Positions 45,841 through 57,327 of a DNA stretch of 64,000 nt are shown in pieces. Where the stretch lies: contig CM040086.1 of assembly GCA_022496805.1 (NCBI GenBank), forward strand, positions 11,100,501-11,164,500, written 5' to 3'. The translations under genes were made by a program, and so were the position numbers. Within the stretch, counting starts at the first letter, position 1. Every line of letters starts with the position of its first letter. Origin of the DNA: Pohlia nutans (Eukaryota > Streptophyta > Bryopsida > Bryales > Mniaceae). The notes below the pieces were generated by a model that was given only the letters and a program-made list of their open reading frames with translations, made no database searches and had not been told where the DNA came from.

Positions 45841-46838
45841 CCCCCTTTGTTTCATAATCATAATAAGAGTCCACTTAGCAAGGTTTAAGATGGAAATAGA
45901 GCCCATGTTGAAAGGGATGGAATGCAATATATATTTTTAGAGCAGTGTGTCTTAACCCCTAACTGCTGGCAAGACCAGTTTCTGGTCGATGATTGAATTC
46001 GACTGTTCAGTTCCATTGCTGCGTGGACGATTTCCATCCAATTCCTTATCTGAAGGGTTCTGCTTGGTGATGCCACCCCTTCAAGATAAATTCAAATCAT
46101 TCAAGCTATTTTTAGATTTTACATGGGGTCCCAACTACAAAAGATTCGTAAAAACGGTTCACCGTGTAGTGTATTTTGAATTTTTTTGCTTGTTCTACTT
46201 AGACTGAATTTAGGCCATGAAAATGAGTTCCATTGCATTTGAGCTCAATTAACAAAATGAAGCTTGCCAAGTCTAGTTTCTACTCCACTTTGAATTTTTT
46301 GAAAAAATTGAAAATTAAGTGCTTTATTGTAGTTTAAAGTTCGGTACATATCACTAAGGTGTAGCAAAAATTTCTAAATTTAGATACACGGATGATTTTC
46401 ATCAACTAAACTTTTCTTCATTGTAATTTACACCTTTGGTAAAAAAAATCGGAATTTTCTAGTACATTTTGTAATTGATATAGATTTTCTTTGCAATCAC
46501 TTCATAAAACCATAGTAATTTCAAAATTTCACCAAAAATTATGAAAAATTCATGATTTGTAGTAGACACGTGACTTCATTTACTAAAAATATAAACTTGA
46601 ATTCCTATATTATTTTTAGTAGAAAATTTGAATGTGACAAATAAAACATGATTCCATGGTCATAGGCCCAATCTTTAGGGGTTAATGGAAAGGGATGAAA
46701 AATGTAGGAAGTCAATGTAGGAAGGCAACACAATGAATGAGTAGGAGTTCATGTAGGAAGACAACACAATGAATGTGGGCTCTTAAATTGATGCAATAAA
46801 ATATGTGGTTTTGGACTCTTATTATGAATCGGATGGAG
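45841..46838. repeat. Stowaway-like MITE containing a TTAA element
   Basis: TA at 45839-45840 and 46839-46840. Ends CCCCCTTTGTTTCATAATCA...TAATAAGAGTCC and GGACTCTTATTATGAATCGGATGGAG. Without the inner element it is 268 bp. Confidence 0.75.
45956..46681 (+). repeat. TTAA-type MITE, family K (726 bp)
   Basis: TTAA at 45952-45955 and 46682-46685, ends CCCCTAACTGC and AATCTTTAGGGG. A subterminal hairpin GACCAGTTTCTGGTC starts at base 18. Nested in the Stowaway-like element. Confidence 0.85.
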
Positions 46839-47204
46839 TAAAGGCCCGTTCGCACTTGGCCTTTGCAAAGACCGTGGATAAAAATTTAACACCTCCACAA
46901 TTTTGGGAAAAATACCTTCTTTGTAGGAAAGGTGTCATCAATGAGGTTTGGAAAGGTGTTAGCAATAGTAGGGGGATTACATAATGGCCCCTCAAGTGCC
47001 ACATTAGCTAAGACAATTCTTTAGTGTTCAAAACTAGGGAATATTTCCTATTTTGGTGCTCCCTTACAATTGCCTACTATTGCTCAAATATTTTTTGTCC
47101 TCCTAAATGTTAGCTAATACCCATTCTTAAAAGTGTGCCATGTGTACATCCATGTAGGATTGGTAATTACTAAAGAATGTAGGTGGGAACACACACTTTT
47201 TGAA
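46839..47204. other. Intergenic DNA
   Basis: No gene seen; short sequence between two MITEs. Confidence 0.35.
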
Positions 47205-47745
47205 CCCTTAGATGCGCCTGCGTCCAGAATCTTGACGATGGATGATTCTGGACGCGTCCCTTCACCACGCATAGTGATGATTTTCATCCATTCAATTTTT
47301 TTAAAATTCTTGTGCTAGTTCACTACCATTAGTACGGTACGGATCTTCAAAATAAGATATTGTGAATTTTTGAAAAATAGCAAAAGTGGTTTATGTCAAG
47401 TTTCATTCTTAGTTCAAAAAGTGAGGCCTTAAACATGATTTTCCACAATAAGCAGAATCAAATAGTGAAAACCATACCATCTTGTAGTGCATGTTATTCC
47501 AATTTCATTACAATATTTAAAAAAAGAATTAATGTTAATTTTGGATTTTTAATTGAATTTCAAGAGAAAACCTTGCAAAATTTATTAAAATTTATTAATA
47601 ATAAATATGATGAATCCAACCGTATAGATATTATCTTCACATTGACATTTATAACTTTGTTTTGTACATCAACTCCATTTTAATTTTTTATCAAGCATTT
47701 TATAGCAAATCTTTGAAAACAGTGTTGAATCGGGACCTTAAAGGG
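47205..47745 (+). repeat. TTAA-type MITE, family G, copy 1 (541 bp)
   Basis: Starts CCCTTAGATGCGCCTGCGTCC after an eroded target and ends GGGACCTTAAAGGG with TTAA at 47746-47749. Same length class and sequence as 56035-56574. Confidence 0.8.
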
Positions 47746-48010
47746 TTAAGGATGTAAAACCCCCTTGTAAGACCACCTCTAAGGCAGGTGCGAACATACC
47801 TTATAATTTTAGTGCATAGCGACTGGTGGCATAACCAGCTGGAGATGCTCTAATTTGGGGCATTAAATTTTTTGTTTCCGGGTAATTTCATGTGTTCATT
47901 CTGTACTTTTAGAAGAGCTGTTGCGGTGGGTTACTTGTTTTTGGACCTTGTTATTCAAGGCACAACTTGATCTTTGTAGTGTATCCATAATGGCATTCAA
48001 GGTTTTTCTT

Positions 48011-49031
48011 TCATGCTCTCGGGGTTACCAAACCTCTCTTGCATTGTCTTCGAGCCTCGATGATTTTTCTTTTTCTTTGGTTGCCTGGGTTTCTGTGGGT
48101 GGGCGCGGCCTGTGGCCAAGCCACAGTGCTGGCCGGCCCCTTTGGGTTTTCTGTTTGGTCCCTCCCTCCCAGGCCACCTGTGGCTGGGTGGTTTTATTGG
48201 TTTCTCTCTTTGCAATGAAATTCTGTTTCATTTGTTTCAAAAAAAAGAAAAAACCTCTCTTGCCACATAATCCAGTTGTAAATGATAACATAATTGTCTT
48301 TCTTAAAAGTATCAAAAAGTGAAAAGTAGTCGATCAAAAGTTCAGATTCTCTCAAAAGATTTAACACCCCTATTTTGTCAAGTTCAATATTACTTTGTAA
48401 CCTCAATAAAGTGAAATTGGTGATTCGATCAAACCTACTTGGACTGCAAAATACATGAAAATGACGAATTTTGGATGAAAAGTGATCTTGGACTGACCAT
48501 AAGATTCTCTTTCCGTGATAAATATTGTGATTTGGTAGTAGCTTTGATTACCTTGGTGTTTCAGGTTAGCATTCTTGCCATCCACACTTTTTTTTTTTTA
48601 ATAGGTCACAACCAATAAGAAAGTGACATGTGGCACTTTCTAAAAAAGTTGAATTAATTTGTACGGAGCTGCTATCAAGTTATAGTATACCAAAATCACC
48701 ATATATTGTAGCCCATGGTATTTACAAGAAGATTTTCTAATAATAAGAATTTCAAAATAATGTGTTAAAATTCATCCAAGTTGAATGAAAATGTGCAAAA
48801 TTGATGAAAATTTGTTTAATTGAATGAGAATGTCCATATGGATGAATGTACCCACACCATTTGCGCGTCCATAGTATATGGTGATTTTAGTGTAGTCAAT
48901 TTTTGTTGTGGTTGTACGTGCAACTTTGACAAATACTACTTTTCCATTTACAATTAGTATGTTGATAATAAGTAATGTTTCATGCTAAACTACATTTCTT
49001 TTCACAAAGTACTGGTAAACAATGGCTCACC
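48011..49031. other. Intergenic DNA
   Basis: No gene recognised. A GC-richer patch (48085-48190) gives overlapping ORFs on both strands without similarity to known proteins. Confidence 0.4.
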
Positions 49032-49035
49032 TTAA

Positions 49036-49578
49036 CCCCTAAAAGCCCGAGGGGTATTGGACAAAACATAGATGTGTTATAATATGTGCCTTCCATATGT
49101 TTGATGAAGGATGGTTCAATAGACAAAATGTAGAGTATCATCTTTACAAACTATCCATACGGTCAAACTTCCAAAATAATCTTTAGATCATTTTTTAATG
49201 AATTTAAAAGCATTAACCTTCGAAAATTTGTATAAATTATAATTTTCAATTTTAGAGTTCAAAATTTAGTACGATTGGTTAAAGTTGGGCTATCTATCGT
49301 AAACTTCAAAAAAGCAAGAGAAATGATGGAGGAATCATCATTACTTTCCCCAAATAGCAAATTTTGTAACACTAAGACAATGTTGAGGTGATCTACTTTG
49401 AAAAATTCTCCCGGGTGGAGTTTAACTCGGATTGCCATAATTCAAATTGGGTTGGAAAGTAGACTTGATGTAGTATTTTAAAATATTTTTTATTTTTTCA
49501 AAAAAAAATATTTTTTATTCCGGGCAGCCCGTTTTTTCCGGGCAGCGACCAGAAAATGGTCGCTCGGGAGCTTAGGGG
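49036..49578 (+). repeat. TTAA-type MITE, family J, copy 1 (543 bp)
   Basis: TTAA at 49032-49035 and 49579-49582, ends CCCCTAAAAGCCCGAGG and CGGGAGCTTAGGGG. The right end carries the hairpin GCGACCAGAAAATGGTCGC. Confidence 0.88.
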
Positions 49579-49608
49579 TTAAACAAAATAAAGAGTAATA
49601 AGAATTAA

Positions 49609-50150
49609 CCCCTAAGTGACGGATCAACCATTTTATGGTCTCTGCCCTTTTCTTATGGGCTGCCCAAAATAGAGAAAAACATTTTTATAGAAAATAAAAA
49701 ATATTTTTAAATAGGTAATCAAGTCTACTTTCCAACCCAATTTGAATCATGTCAATCCGAGTTAAACTCCACCCGGGAGAAATTTTCAAAGAAAAACACT
49801 TCTACATTGTCTAGTGTTAGAAAACTTACTATTTGGGGAAAGTAATGATGTTCTCTCCGTTGAAAAAATTGCAATTTTTGATTTTAGAATAGAATGTCTA
49901 GTTTTAACAAATCATACAAAATTTCAAATTCTAAAAATAAAATTTGTGATTCTTATAAATATTTGAAGTTAAATGCTTTTAAATTCATTATGAGATGATA
50001 AAAAGCTATTTTTTGATATTTGACCGTATGGAAAATTACTAAACATCAAGCTCCTCATTTTCTCTTTTGGACCAAACTTCATCAAAGTTGAAGAAGTAAT
50101 TTTTTATAACACATTTATGTTTTGCCCTTACCCTCTCCGTCATTTAGGGG
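49609..50150 (-). repeat. TTAA-type MITE, family J, copy 2 (542 bp)
   Basis: TTAA at 49605-49608 and 50151-50154, ends CCCCTAAGTGACGG and CGTCATTTAGGGG. Diverged and inverted relative to copy 1, separated from it by only 26 bases including its TTAA. Confidence 0.85.
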
Positions 50151-50157
50151 TTAAGGT

Positions 50158-50331
50158 GCATAACATTCCGTAGCCTTCATACCCATTGCCTTTCCTTCAG
50201 GCACTATGCTCATCACCTTAAGTCTCCACCTATTCACTCAACTACTCATGAAGTACTATTGGGTGTGGAATATTCCACACCATCTATTGTAGAGCGAAGG
50301 CAAGGACAATGCATGCTACTGAATGTTATGT
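50158..50331. repeat. Palindromic MITE, family L, copy 2
   Basis: CATAACATTCCGTAGCC at the left, GCTACTGAATGTTATG at the right, with GTGTGGAATATTCCACACCA inside. Longer than the copy at 35037-35145 by a segment near 50183-50245. Confidence 0.6.
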
Positions 50332-50647
50332 GTACATGGGCCAAGAATGAAATGAAATTTTACTGCAAAATTTCATTCGTCTATCGAAGTAAATTTTTCA
50401 TTTGCATCAAAATAAAAAATAAAAAACTGATAAAAAACTGCAAAAAATAGTGTGCAATTTAATTGGAAATTTGGAAATGATGGCAAGAAATAAACAAAAG
50501 ATGACAGTCCACTCCCGCTGTTTTAGTTGACTTTGGGATGTGGCAGACCCAAAAAGTGGGTGTAAATTATTCAGTAATCCAAGCTTTCATTAATGGACTT
50601 CCCGCCAGCATAATACACTCTTGACTCTTGATAGGGTCAAGTGTTAA

Positions 50648-51450
50648 CCCTTTAGTGCCTAGCAAGCCAGATTATGGTCACTGCAACGTCGGAAATGCAA
50701 ATAACAGAGAATCCGTGAAGAATTGGAACTTCAGTTCTGAAGTTCAGATTTGCGCACATACATTACGCACCTTCCAGAAAAAGAAATTTTCAATTCGGAA
50801 TTGTACAACTATCAAAATACCTATCAACAGAACGCAAAAATACTGCAAATACTTGAAAATACAGTAAATACTTACAAATACAACATATGTATTGTGTAGT
50901 ATTTCTTGTGTTTGGAAGTTTGTTATCTTGTTTTATTTTTTTGGATTGTGTTCTCTTCTTCATCTTCCACTAGTGTATGTAATCCGATCTTGACTAATGT
51001 ACCCACTCCTATCAATTTTCAACGTATAAAATTTTGTCCTAAACCGTACATGGACAAGTCACTTTCACTTATAAATCTCACAATAATTATGTGTGAGTCT
51101 ATTTTTGATATGAAAGATTGCAACGGAGAGGTGTTGACATAGGGCATAGCTGAACGTCTTTGCTTTTATTTTTGAAAATTTACCTCAAATTCTATTTAAC
51201 TTTGAAGTCACACACCCCCCAAAATCTCGTTTTTGAGCGTGCATTATACAGTTCAAATACATACTATAATCTTCCGATCCCACCATCGGATGATTCTCAA
51301 ATTTTAATAAAATGTGTGCTCTCGAGTTGAGAATAGAATTGTACGGTTACTTTCTAATTTAACCCATTCTATTTTTGGTAGTCTCAACCACAGTGGAAAA
51401 ACCCACTGAAATCCAGAGCTGTCTGCTACAGTACCCTAGGCACTAAAGGG
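50648..51450 (+). repeat. TTAA-type MITE, family D, copy 3 (803 bp)
   Basis: TTAA at 50644-50647 and 51451-51454, ends CCCTTTAGTGCCTAG and CTAGGCACTAAAGGG. Very close to copy 2. Confidence 0.9.
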
Positions 51451-51454
51451 TTAA

Positions 51455-52755
51455 CGTGGGAGCAGGGATTTTTGTGCAATTTTTCATTTTTTAAGCAGGT
51501 ACAGAGCACCAATGAAACAAACATTGTAGGACTTTCATCTTGAAATTAGATGGAGTCCTCACCAATGGGTGAAAAAAATCTCGTATGGATGAATATTTCT
51601 TGATGTGGATGATTATTGGCAATAAAGAAATGAATATTGGGTTCAAATTTAGCTCGTTTTAAAATTTTAGCAAATTTAGCATGAGTTTTGTTCTTTTCCA
51701 TTTTGCTACATTTTGCTACCTAAAAGAAGTGTCTAACGGAGTGGAAGTTGTCTTGCTTCAAGTATTGATATTAGAATTAACCAAAAAGAGTGTCTCAAAG
51801 TAGAAAGAAACCTTAAACTCACTAACCTTTAAACATGTTTTGAGTTCAAAAGATTGCAAAACTAGTCTATGATGAATTGAAGAATTGATAATTTAAAGCA
51901 GAGCCCTGCGCCACCATGGGGTGTGGAACTCGTGACCTCCCCAACGCTAAAGGAGAGTTCCCACAAGTTCCCAAGAGTTCCCACAAGTTTCCCCAAGCCA
52001 AAAGACCCAACCATGGAGACTATTCATGAACAACGTTTATCAAGAAAATGTAATTATAGAGAACAAACTCCTCTTGAACTCCTCTTCTATTTTTGGATAA
52101 CTCTATTGTATCTGGTTGTTAAAATAAATTGAGGGTGCTCTTAGGGCCACTTCGACACACATTTGGCAGACAAGTGAGATAGTTGTCAGGTCTAGCTTGT
52201 GTTCAAGGCAACATTGTGGGGTTTCCTACATAAAGACCCATCCAATCAATTTCGTCTTCCAGTTTTGTGCCCTCTAATGTTGGACCCATTTAGAAGCTCT
52301 AATTTTGCCCACTTTTAGAAGCCCCGTTTGGCTCACAAATCACTTACAAGTGGACTAGTTTAGATTCCATGAGCGGCACCTACACAAAACACTACAAACA
52401 AGAATCTTGTTTTCAACACTACATTGCCAAAAAAAATGTCGAAAAGACAGTGTGGAAATCAAACCCCTTAACCTTCCTTTTCTTTTTTGTAACGCGGGTG
52501 GGTGGTTGCAAAAATTCTAGTGCATTCTAGTTTCATACCGCGGGGTTTAGAGCATCTCGACCAATACTCTGGATAGCACTCTGGCTTTAAAAAAAATGAA
52601 TGTGCATGGGTTAATCAACAATCTATTTGGAGGGAGACATTGGATACAACGACCTAGTTCAAGATCCTCAAAACAACTTAAACTAGTGTATCATCTCTTC
52701 TTAATTGCACAATCCATGCGTGGTGACTTATGACTGTTGTGAGTAACTTACTATT
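51455..52755. other. Intergenic DNA
   Basis: No gene recognised. The last 80 bases before the next element resemble 23635-23720. Confidence 0.4.
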
Positions 52756-52815
52756 TTAACCCCTAAATGTACCAATCCTTTGAACACAAGTAGATGCCGG
52801 CCTCAAAGATAGATA

Positions 52816-54449
52816 CAGTGGCTAGCATAAATAGTCGTACAGAAGAAGCTAATTGAAAGAATTTGCTACCATTCTTACAGATTACATCATAAAATTGAAT
52901 GTAAAAGTGTATAAGAGCATACAGTTGCAACGAATATATAGTACAACTTTTGAAGTTGAAATGTGAACCCAAAAAAATTAGTTTAATTCAAATATACAAC
53001 TAAGATGTACAATTCTTTTTGCAAGAACTAGAAACATTGTGCATTACTTGTATAAAATGAAAGTACAAGCTACAAAATGACTTTACAACTCAAGAATGCA
53101 ATGTCTAAGAGATCCAAATGACTACCACCGAGTATAGCCACCTTTTGCTTTATAAACATCAATAGCTCGTTGAGGCACAGAGCATATCAACTTCCTAACA
53201 ACATCAACTTCAATACTATACCAAATTTCTTGTATCTTCTCCCATAAATCACTCTTGCTAGTAGGTTTCCTCTCAGACCTTCTCATGCGACGATCTACTT
53301 CATTCCAAAGGTGTTCTATAGGATTGAGGTCGGGAGATTGTGGTGGATGCCAAATAAGCTTGAACTTCTGTGCAAGCAACCAATCTACAACATAATTTGC
53401 AGTATGCTTTGGATCATTATCGTGCTGAAAAATGACACTCTCTTCCTCTAAACTTTGCATGCGTATAGTCTCCATAAGTTCTGTTTCCAAAATCTCTCGA
53501 TATATGTATCTATCCATCTTCCCTTCAATCAAATGAAGCTTACCAACTCCTTCCCAACTCATGCAACCCCAAACCATTATACTTTCTCCCCCATGTTTAA
53601 CTATACATTGCACATGCTGCTCTAAAAGACTTTCTCCACTCTTTCTCCAACAATATTGCCGTCCATCTGAGCCAAAGACGTTGAGTTTTGACTCATCAAA
53701 GAAGATGACAAAACTCCAATCTTCCCAAGTGAAACGATTACACTTCTTTGCCCATTGAAAACGTCGTGCTCGATGCTTCTTAGTCAAAAGTGGCTTCTTG
53801 ACCTTCACACGTGCTGGCAGGCCTTGCCTCTGAAGACTCCTTCTAACTCAATTGCATGCCCATAGACCTTAACTCTCTTCCTATAGCTGCAACAGTACTA
53901 GTACTTTGATTGTTTAACTTCCTCACAATATCACGATCATCGCGCTCATCAATAATTCGAGGTCTACCTAGTGAAATTTTGTCTTTCACACTCCCTCTCT
54001 CACCAAATCTTCGTACTATATCACTGCAAGTACTTCAAGGAACACCCAACAGTACTGAAATTTGACCATAGGAACTGCCTCGCTTGTGCATCTCCAAAAC
54101 CGCCTCTCCCACGCTCACATCTCCTAGGAGCCATTATGAGTCACTGGAAATTAAACCTCTCTCGAACTCTGAAAGTTGTTGCACATGAAATCTTGAAAGC
54201 AATGTTAGCATTGAGATGGTGGTGGTGTGCACAACTTGTGTGCATATTAAGTTGTACACACCACCTGCAGATATTTCATTTTGGAGAGCTTCTATGTGGC
54301 TAATTTCGAAAGATATGCTGCTAATTAGATGCCATGTGTTCTTTGTCATTAATGCAAGCCAAAAAATCCCCTACAGGTTGACTTTTTGATCACTGCTCTT
54401 TTTATTTCGGGAGTATCACTCGCTATTCAAACACTTGTGTTGACCACTG
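52816..54449 (-). mobile_element. Tc1-like DNA transposon (1634 bp)
   Basis: Starts CAGTGGCTAGCA and ends CAACACAAGTG-type sequence reading TTGACCACTG, flanked by TA at 52814-52815 and 54450-54451. The terminal CAGTGG is shared by both ends and the rest of the terminal repeat is imperfect. It encodes the transposase relic at 53122-54134 on the minus strand. Confidence 0.9.
53122..54134 (-). pseudogene. Tc1 family transposase, DD34E, inactivated
   Basis: Cut-and-paste transposase of the Tc1/mariner superfamily. The catalytic half is open from 53808 to 53122: FFDESKLNVFG carries the first Asp, VIFQHDNDPKHTA the second, SPDLNPIEHLWNE the Glu, with 34 residues between the last two. GGESIMVWGCMS and WHPPQSPD are also typical. 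The N-terminal DNA-binding part, from ATG at 54134 (MAPRRCERG), is readable only across several frames: helix-turn-helix motifs such as YGQISVLLGV and GRPRII are seen, with one in-frame TGA after LLGVP and frame changes near 54110 and 53850. The copy cannot make a full transposase. Plant mariner-like transposases are usually DD39D, so this looks like the Tc1 type better known from animals and fungi. Confidence 0.92.
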
Positions 54450-55022
54450 TATTAGCATGGCTCAAATGCACATGAGGTGTACATGAGAGGACCATCGCAA
54501 GCATAAAATCTACCCAACAAATTTGACATACTTGCAGTTGGAGGCATCTCTAATATTATCAACAACTCCTCATCACAAGAGAACTATTGTAATTGGTAGA
54601 GAATTTAATAGTCTTACAAAGGTGACTTGGATGAAAGTCATTCAAAATTGTATGAGAAAGTGGCAAGGCTCTGAATTTGTTCATGATTCAGTTTTTGAAC
54701 GATTGGACGTTTAGGGGTTAAGAGTCTAATTGAGTGATATCGATGGGAGAACTACACGATATGCCCTGTAATTTTCAGAGTGCAGTTCAGAGTGCCTGGT
54801 GGAGATGCTCGAATCCAAGGCAGGAAATGTGTGAGAAACAGCGCCACTTGTGAATGTGAAGCTGTGCCATGTGGCTACCATGCCATTGATTTCCGCCATC
54901 TCAAGGCAAATGCAAAACCTCACCAGCAAACTGATTGATTCAGAATCAATTGCATGCGGATTCAGTGGAAGTGAACATTTGGTAGAGATTTAGCAGAGGA
55001 ACTGTGGGGATAACTCACTTAT

Positions 55023-55251
55023 CCCTGGAAGAATCAAGGATTTATTGTTTTAAAACGACGAATTCAATCAATCATATCGTAAAAAATATAATTCAAATGG
55101 GATTAGGTTTTATATCACTGGAATCAGTGAAGAACATTGTATGTGTCAATAAAAACAATTAAATTTGAGCAAAAGGAAGTTCATATAGTATCTACTCTAA
55201 ACTACTACCAAAAATATGCGGTCAATTTGGGCTTCTTCGTCCTTTAGGGGT
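55023..55251 (-). repeat. TTAA-type MITE, family A (229 bp)
   Basis: TTAT at 55019-55022 and TTAA at 55252-55255. Ends CCCTGGAAGAATCAAGG (decayed) and CTTCGTCCTTTAGGGG. Same arrangement as the copy in the glycosyltransferase gene. Confidence 0.8.
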
Positions 55252-55443
55252 TAAAACAGAGAGAATTAAAAAGTGGGTTAAAATATATATGTATGAGATG
55301 ACCCTAAACTACCAAGGTGATGGTGGTAAGTTACCCAAACCGAATGGAGAGGTTGGCAGTTTGATTCCCGGCTGTGAAATTGTCTTACTACTTGATTGGG
55401 AAAACTTGCTGTGGGTTGCAAAAAAATGCAATTCATGTGTTAA

Positions 55444-55668
55444 ACCTTAAAGGTCCAGATTGCCTATTCCGACCAGTATTATATGGCCGTATTTCATTGT
55501 ATTCGGAATGGTTCTACACCTCCTATGAGTTTCATATCAAAAGTGAAGTTAAAATTCATGTTTACATGGTCTCAAAAGCTATTGGGAACTCAATTTGGAA
55601 CTTTCTACTTACAACAAATGCCAAATATACAGCAACGTATCTTACTATCCCCAAGGAGCCTTTACGGG
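55444..55668 (+). repeat. TTAA-type MITE, family H (225 bp)
   Basis: TTAA at 55440-55443 and 55669-55672, ends ACCTTAAAGGTCC and GGAGCCTTTACGGG. Confidence 0.7.
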
Positions 55669-55707
55669 TTAAAAAAAAGGTGGATTAAAACATAGATAAA
55701 GGATTAA

Positions 55708-56030
55708 CCCCTAAACGTCCCAACGTTCAGAAACTCGATCACGAACAGATTCAAAGCCTTGTAACTTTCTCATACAACCTTGGATGATTTTCATCCAAAT
55801 CACTTTTGAAAGCCTATTAAATTCTCTACCAATTACAATAAATCTCTTGTTATGGGGAACTATTGATAATATTGAAGAGGGCTCCAACTACAAGTATGTC
55901 AAATTTGTTGGGTAAATTTTATGCTTGCTATGGTCTTCTCATGTACACTTAATGTACATTTAAGCCACGCTAATGTCTACTTTTGACACTAGAATCTACT
56001 TCTGTTCAAAGGGTTGATACGTTTAAGGGG
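55708..56030 (-). repeat. TTAA-type MITE, family C, copy 4 (323 bp)
   Basis: TTAA at 55704-55707 and 56031-56034, ends CCCCTAAACGTCCCAACG and ATACGTTTAAGGGG. The right TTAA is shared with the next element. Confidence 0.88.
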
Positions 56031-56034
56031 TTAA

Positions 56035-56574
56035 CCCTTTAGCGCGCCGGCGTCCAGAATGTAGACGCCGGATGAATGTCTGCAGCTCGATTTCTGTAGG
56101 TACCGGATGTTTTTCATCCATTTTTATTTATTTTCATTCTTGAGCTAGTTGAATACCATTTGTACGGTATGGATCTTCCAAATAAGATAATGTGAATTGT
56201 TGAAAAATTACAAAAGTGATTAATGTCAAGTTTCAATCTTAGTTCAGAAAGAAAGACCTTAAATATGATTTTCCATAGTAAGTAGAATCAAACAATGGAA
56301 ACCATACCATCTCGTAGTGCATGTCATTCTAATTTCATTACAATATTTTTAAATTTTTTTGTGTTAATTTTGGATTTTAAATTGAATTTCAAGAGAAAAC
56401 CTTGCAAAATTACTTTTAAAATATTAATAATAAATATGATGAATCCAACCGTACAGATGTTATCTACACATTGACATTTACAACTTTGTTTTGTACATCA
56501 ACTCCATTTGCGTTTTTCATCAACCATTTTATAACAAATCTTTGAAAACAGTGTTGAATCGGGACCTTAAAGGG
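56035..56574 (+). repeat. TTAA-type MITE, family G, copy 2 (540 bp)
   Basis: TTAA at 56031-56034 and 56575-56578, ends CCCTTTAGCGCGCC and GACCTTAAAGGG. Subterminal hairpin CCGGCGTC...GACGCCGG at 56047-56071. Confidence 0.88.
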
Positions 56575-56860
56575 TTAAAGGGTTAAAAAGTGGCACATAC
56601 GCGGAAGCCACTGATCTGCTATGCAGGTCATATCAGGGAAGATTATATGTATTTATTTAGAGCTCAGCTGTAGCCCAGATCATTATATTAATATTGGGGG
56701 TTATATTTAGCGCTCCCTCAGTCCTCAGGCTTTTATGTGAGTGGGCATTGTGCGCGGCATGCCATGCGGATCCCCCGCTTTCCTGCCCTGTTCCCCGCTC
56801 GCTGTCAGTTTCCACACTGACTCCTTTCATCTCTTCCTTCCTTGTGTAAGTAACTTCATT

Positions 56861-57219
56861 AAGGTAGGGACACCCATTCCCGTGACTTTAAGCAGATTAT
56901 TATACTTCTGAATGAGCAGTTTGTAAGGTAATTATATCAAGGGAAAGGCAATTAGATATTAATCTAGACTGCATCGACAAAGTCATGTTATTGTAGAAAT
57001 TGTGTACGTTCTCGGTAGTCAAAGCCAAAAAATGATTTGCACATTTTGATTGTGTTTGAATGCACTTGATTCCGTGACTTGGAGAAGCAACTTCTGCCAT
57101 GAAAAGTTCCTTACAATAGCAAATTTCTTCAACCACCCAAGATCAGAGTTTCTCGGATTGAGGTGCCCTGTATGTAGACGGGAATGGGTGCAGTCACGGG
57201 AATGGGTGTCCTTACCTTA
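56861..57219. repeat. MITE with AAGGTAGGGACACCC ends
   Basis: Left AAGGTAGGGACACCCATTCC and right GGAATGGGTGTCCTTACCTT, about 27 bp inverted repeats continuing into CGTGACT/AGTCACG. Superfamily uncertain. Confidence 0.7.
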
Positions 57220-57327
57220 CTCAAGCAATTGAATTGGTTTCTAAACTTTGTTGCTCATCAACTCAAGCCATTCACTTCATTCAGCTGGATGATTGCGTCG
57301 ATGCTCGTTTTCACTTGTTGAACACTA

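Larger units (their letters stand above)
45535..48010 (+). pseudogene. Broken duplicate of the reductase 3' end
   Basis: Fragments collinear with 2060-2400: ATGGTTGTGGAGACTAA (45568) and AAAGCCAAAGGTAATAAGTA (45731) match the last codons; CACAGTTTTGTTCACTAGGA (45770) matches the 3' flank. After intervening MITEs, TTTAGTGCATAG, TAATTTGGGGC and AAGGCACAACTTGATCTTTG follow (47808-47980). It is split by a Harbinger-like MITE at 45585-45723, a Stowaway-like element at 45841-46838 and a family G element at 47205-47745. It is not translatable. Confidence 0.75.
52760..54717 (+). repeat. TTAA-type MITE, family C, copy 3, interrupted by a Tc1 element
   Basis: TTAA at 52756-52759 and 54718-54721, ends CCCCTAAATGTACC and GGACGTTTAGGGG. 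Removing the Tc1 element and one TA leaves 322 bp, the same as copies 1 and 2. Confidence 0.9.
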
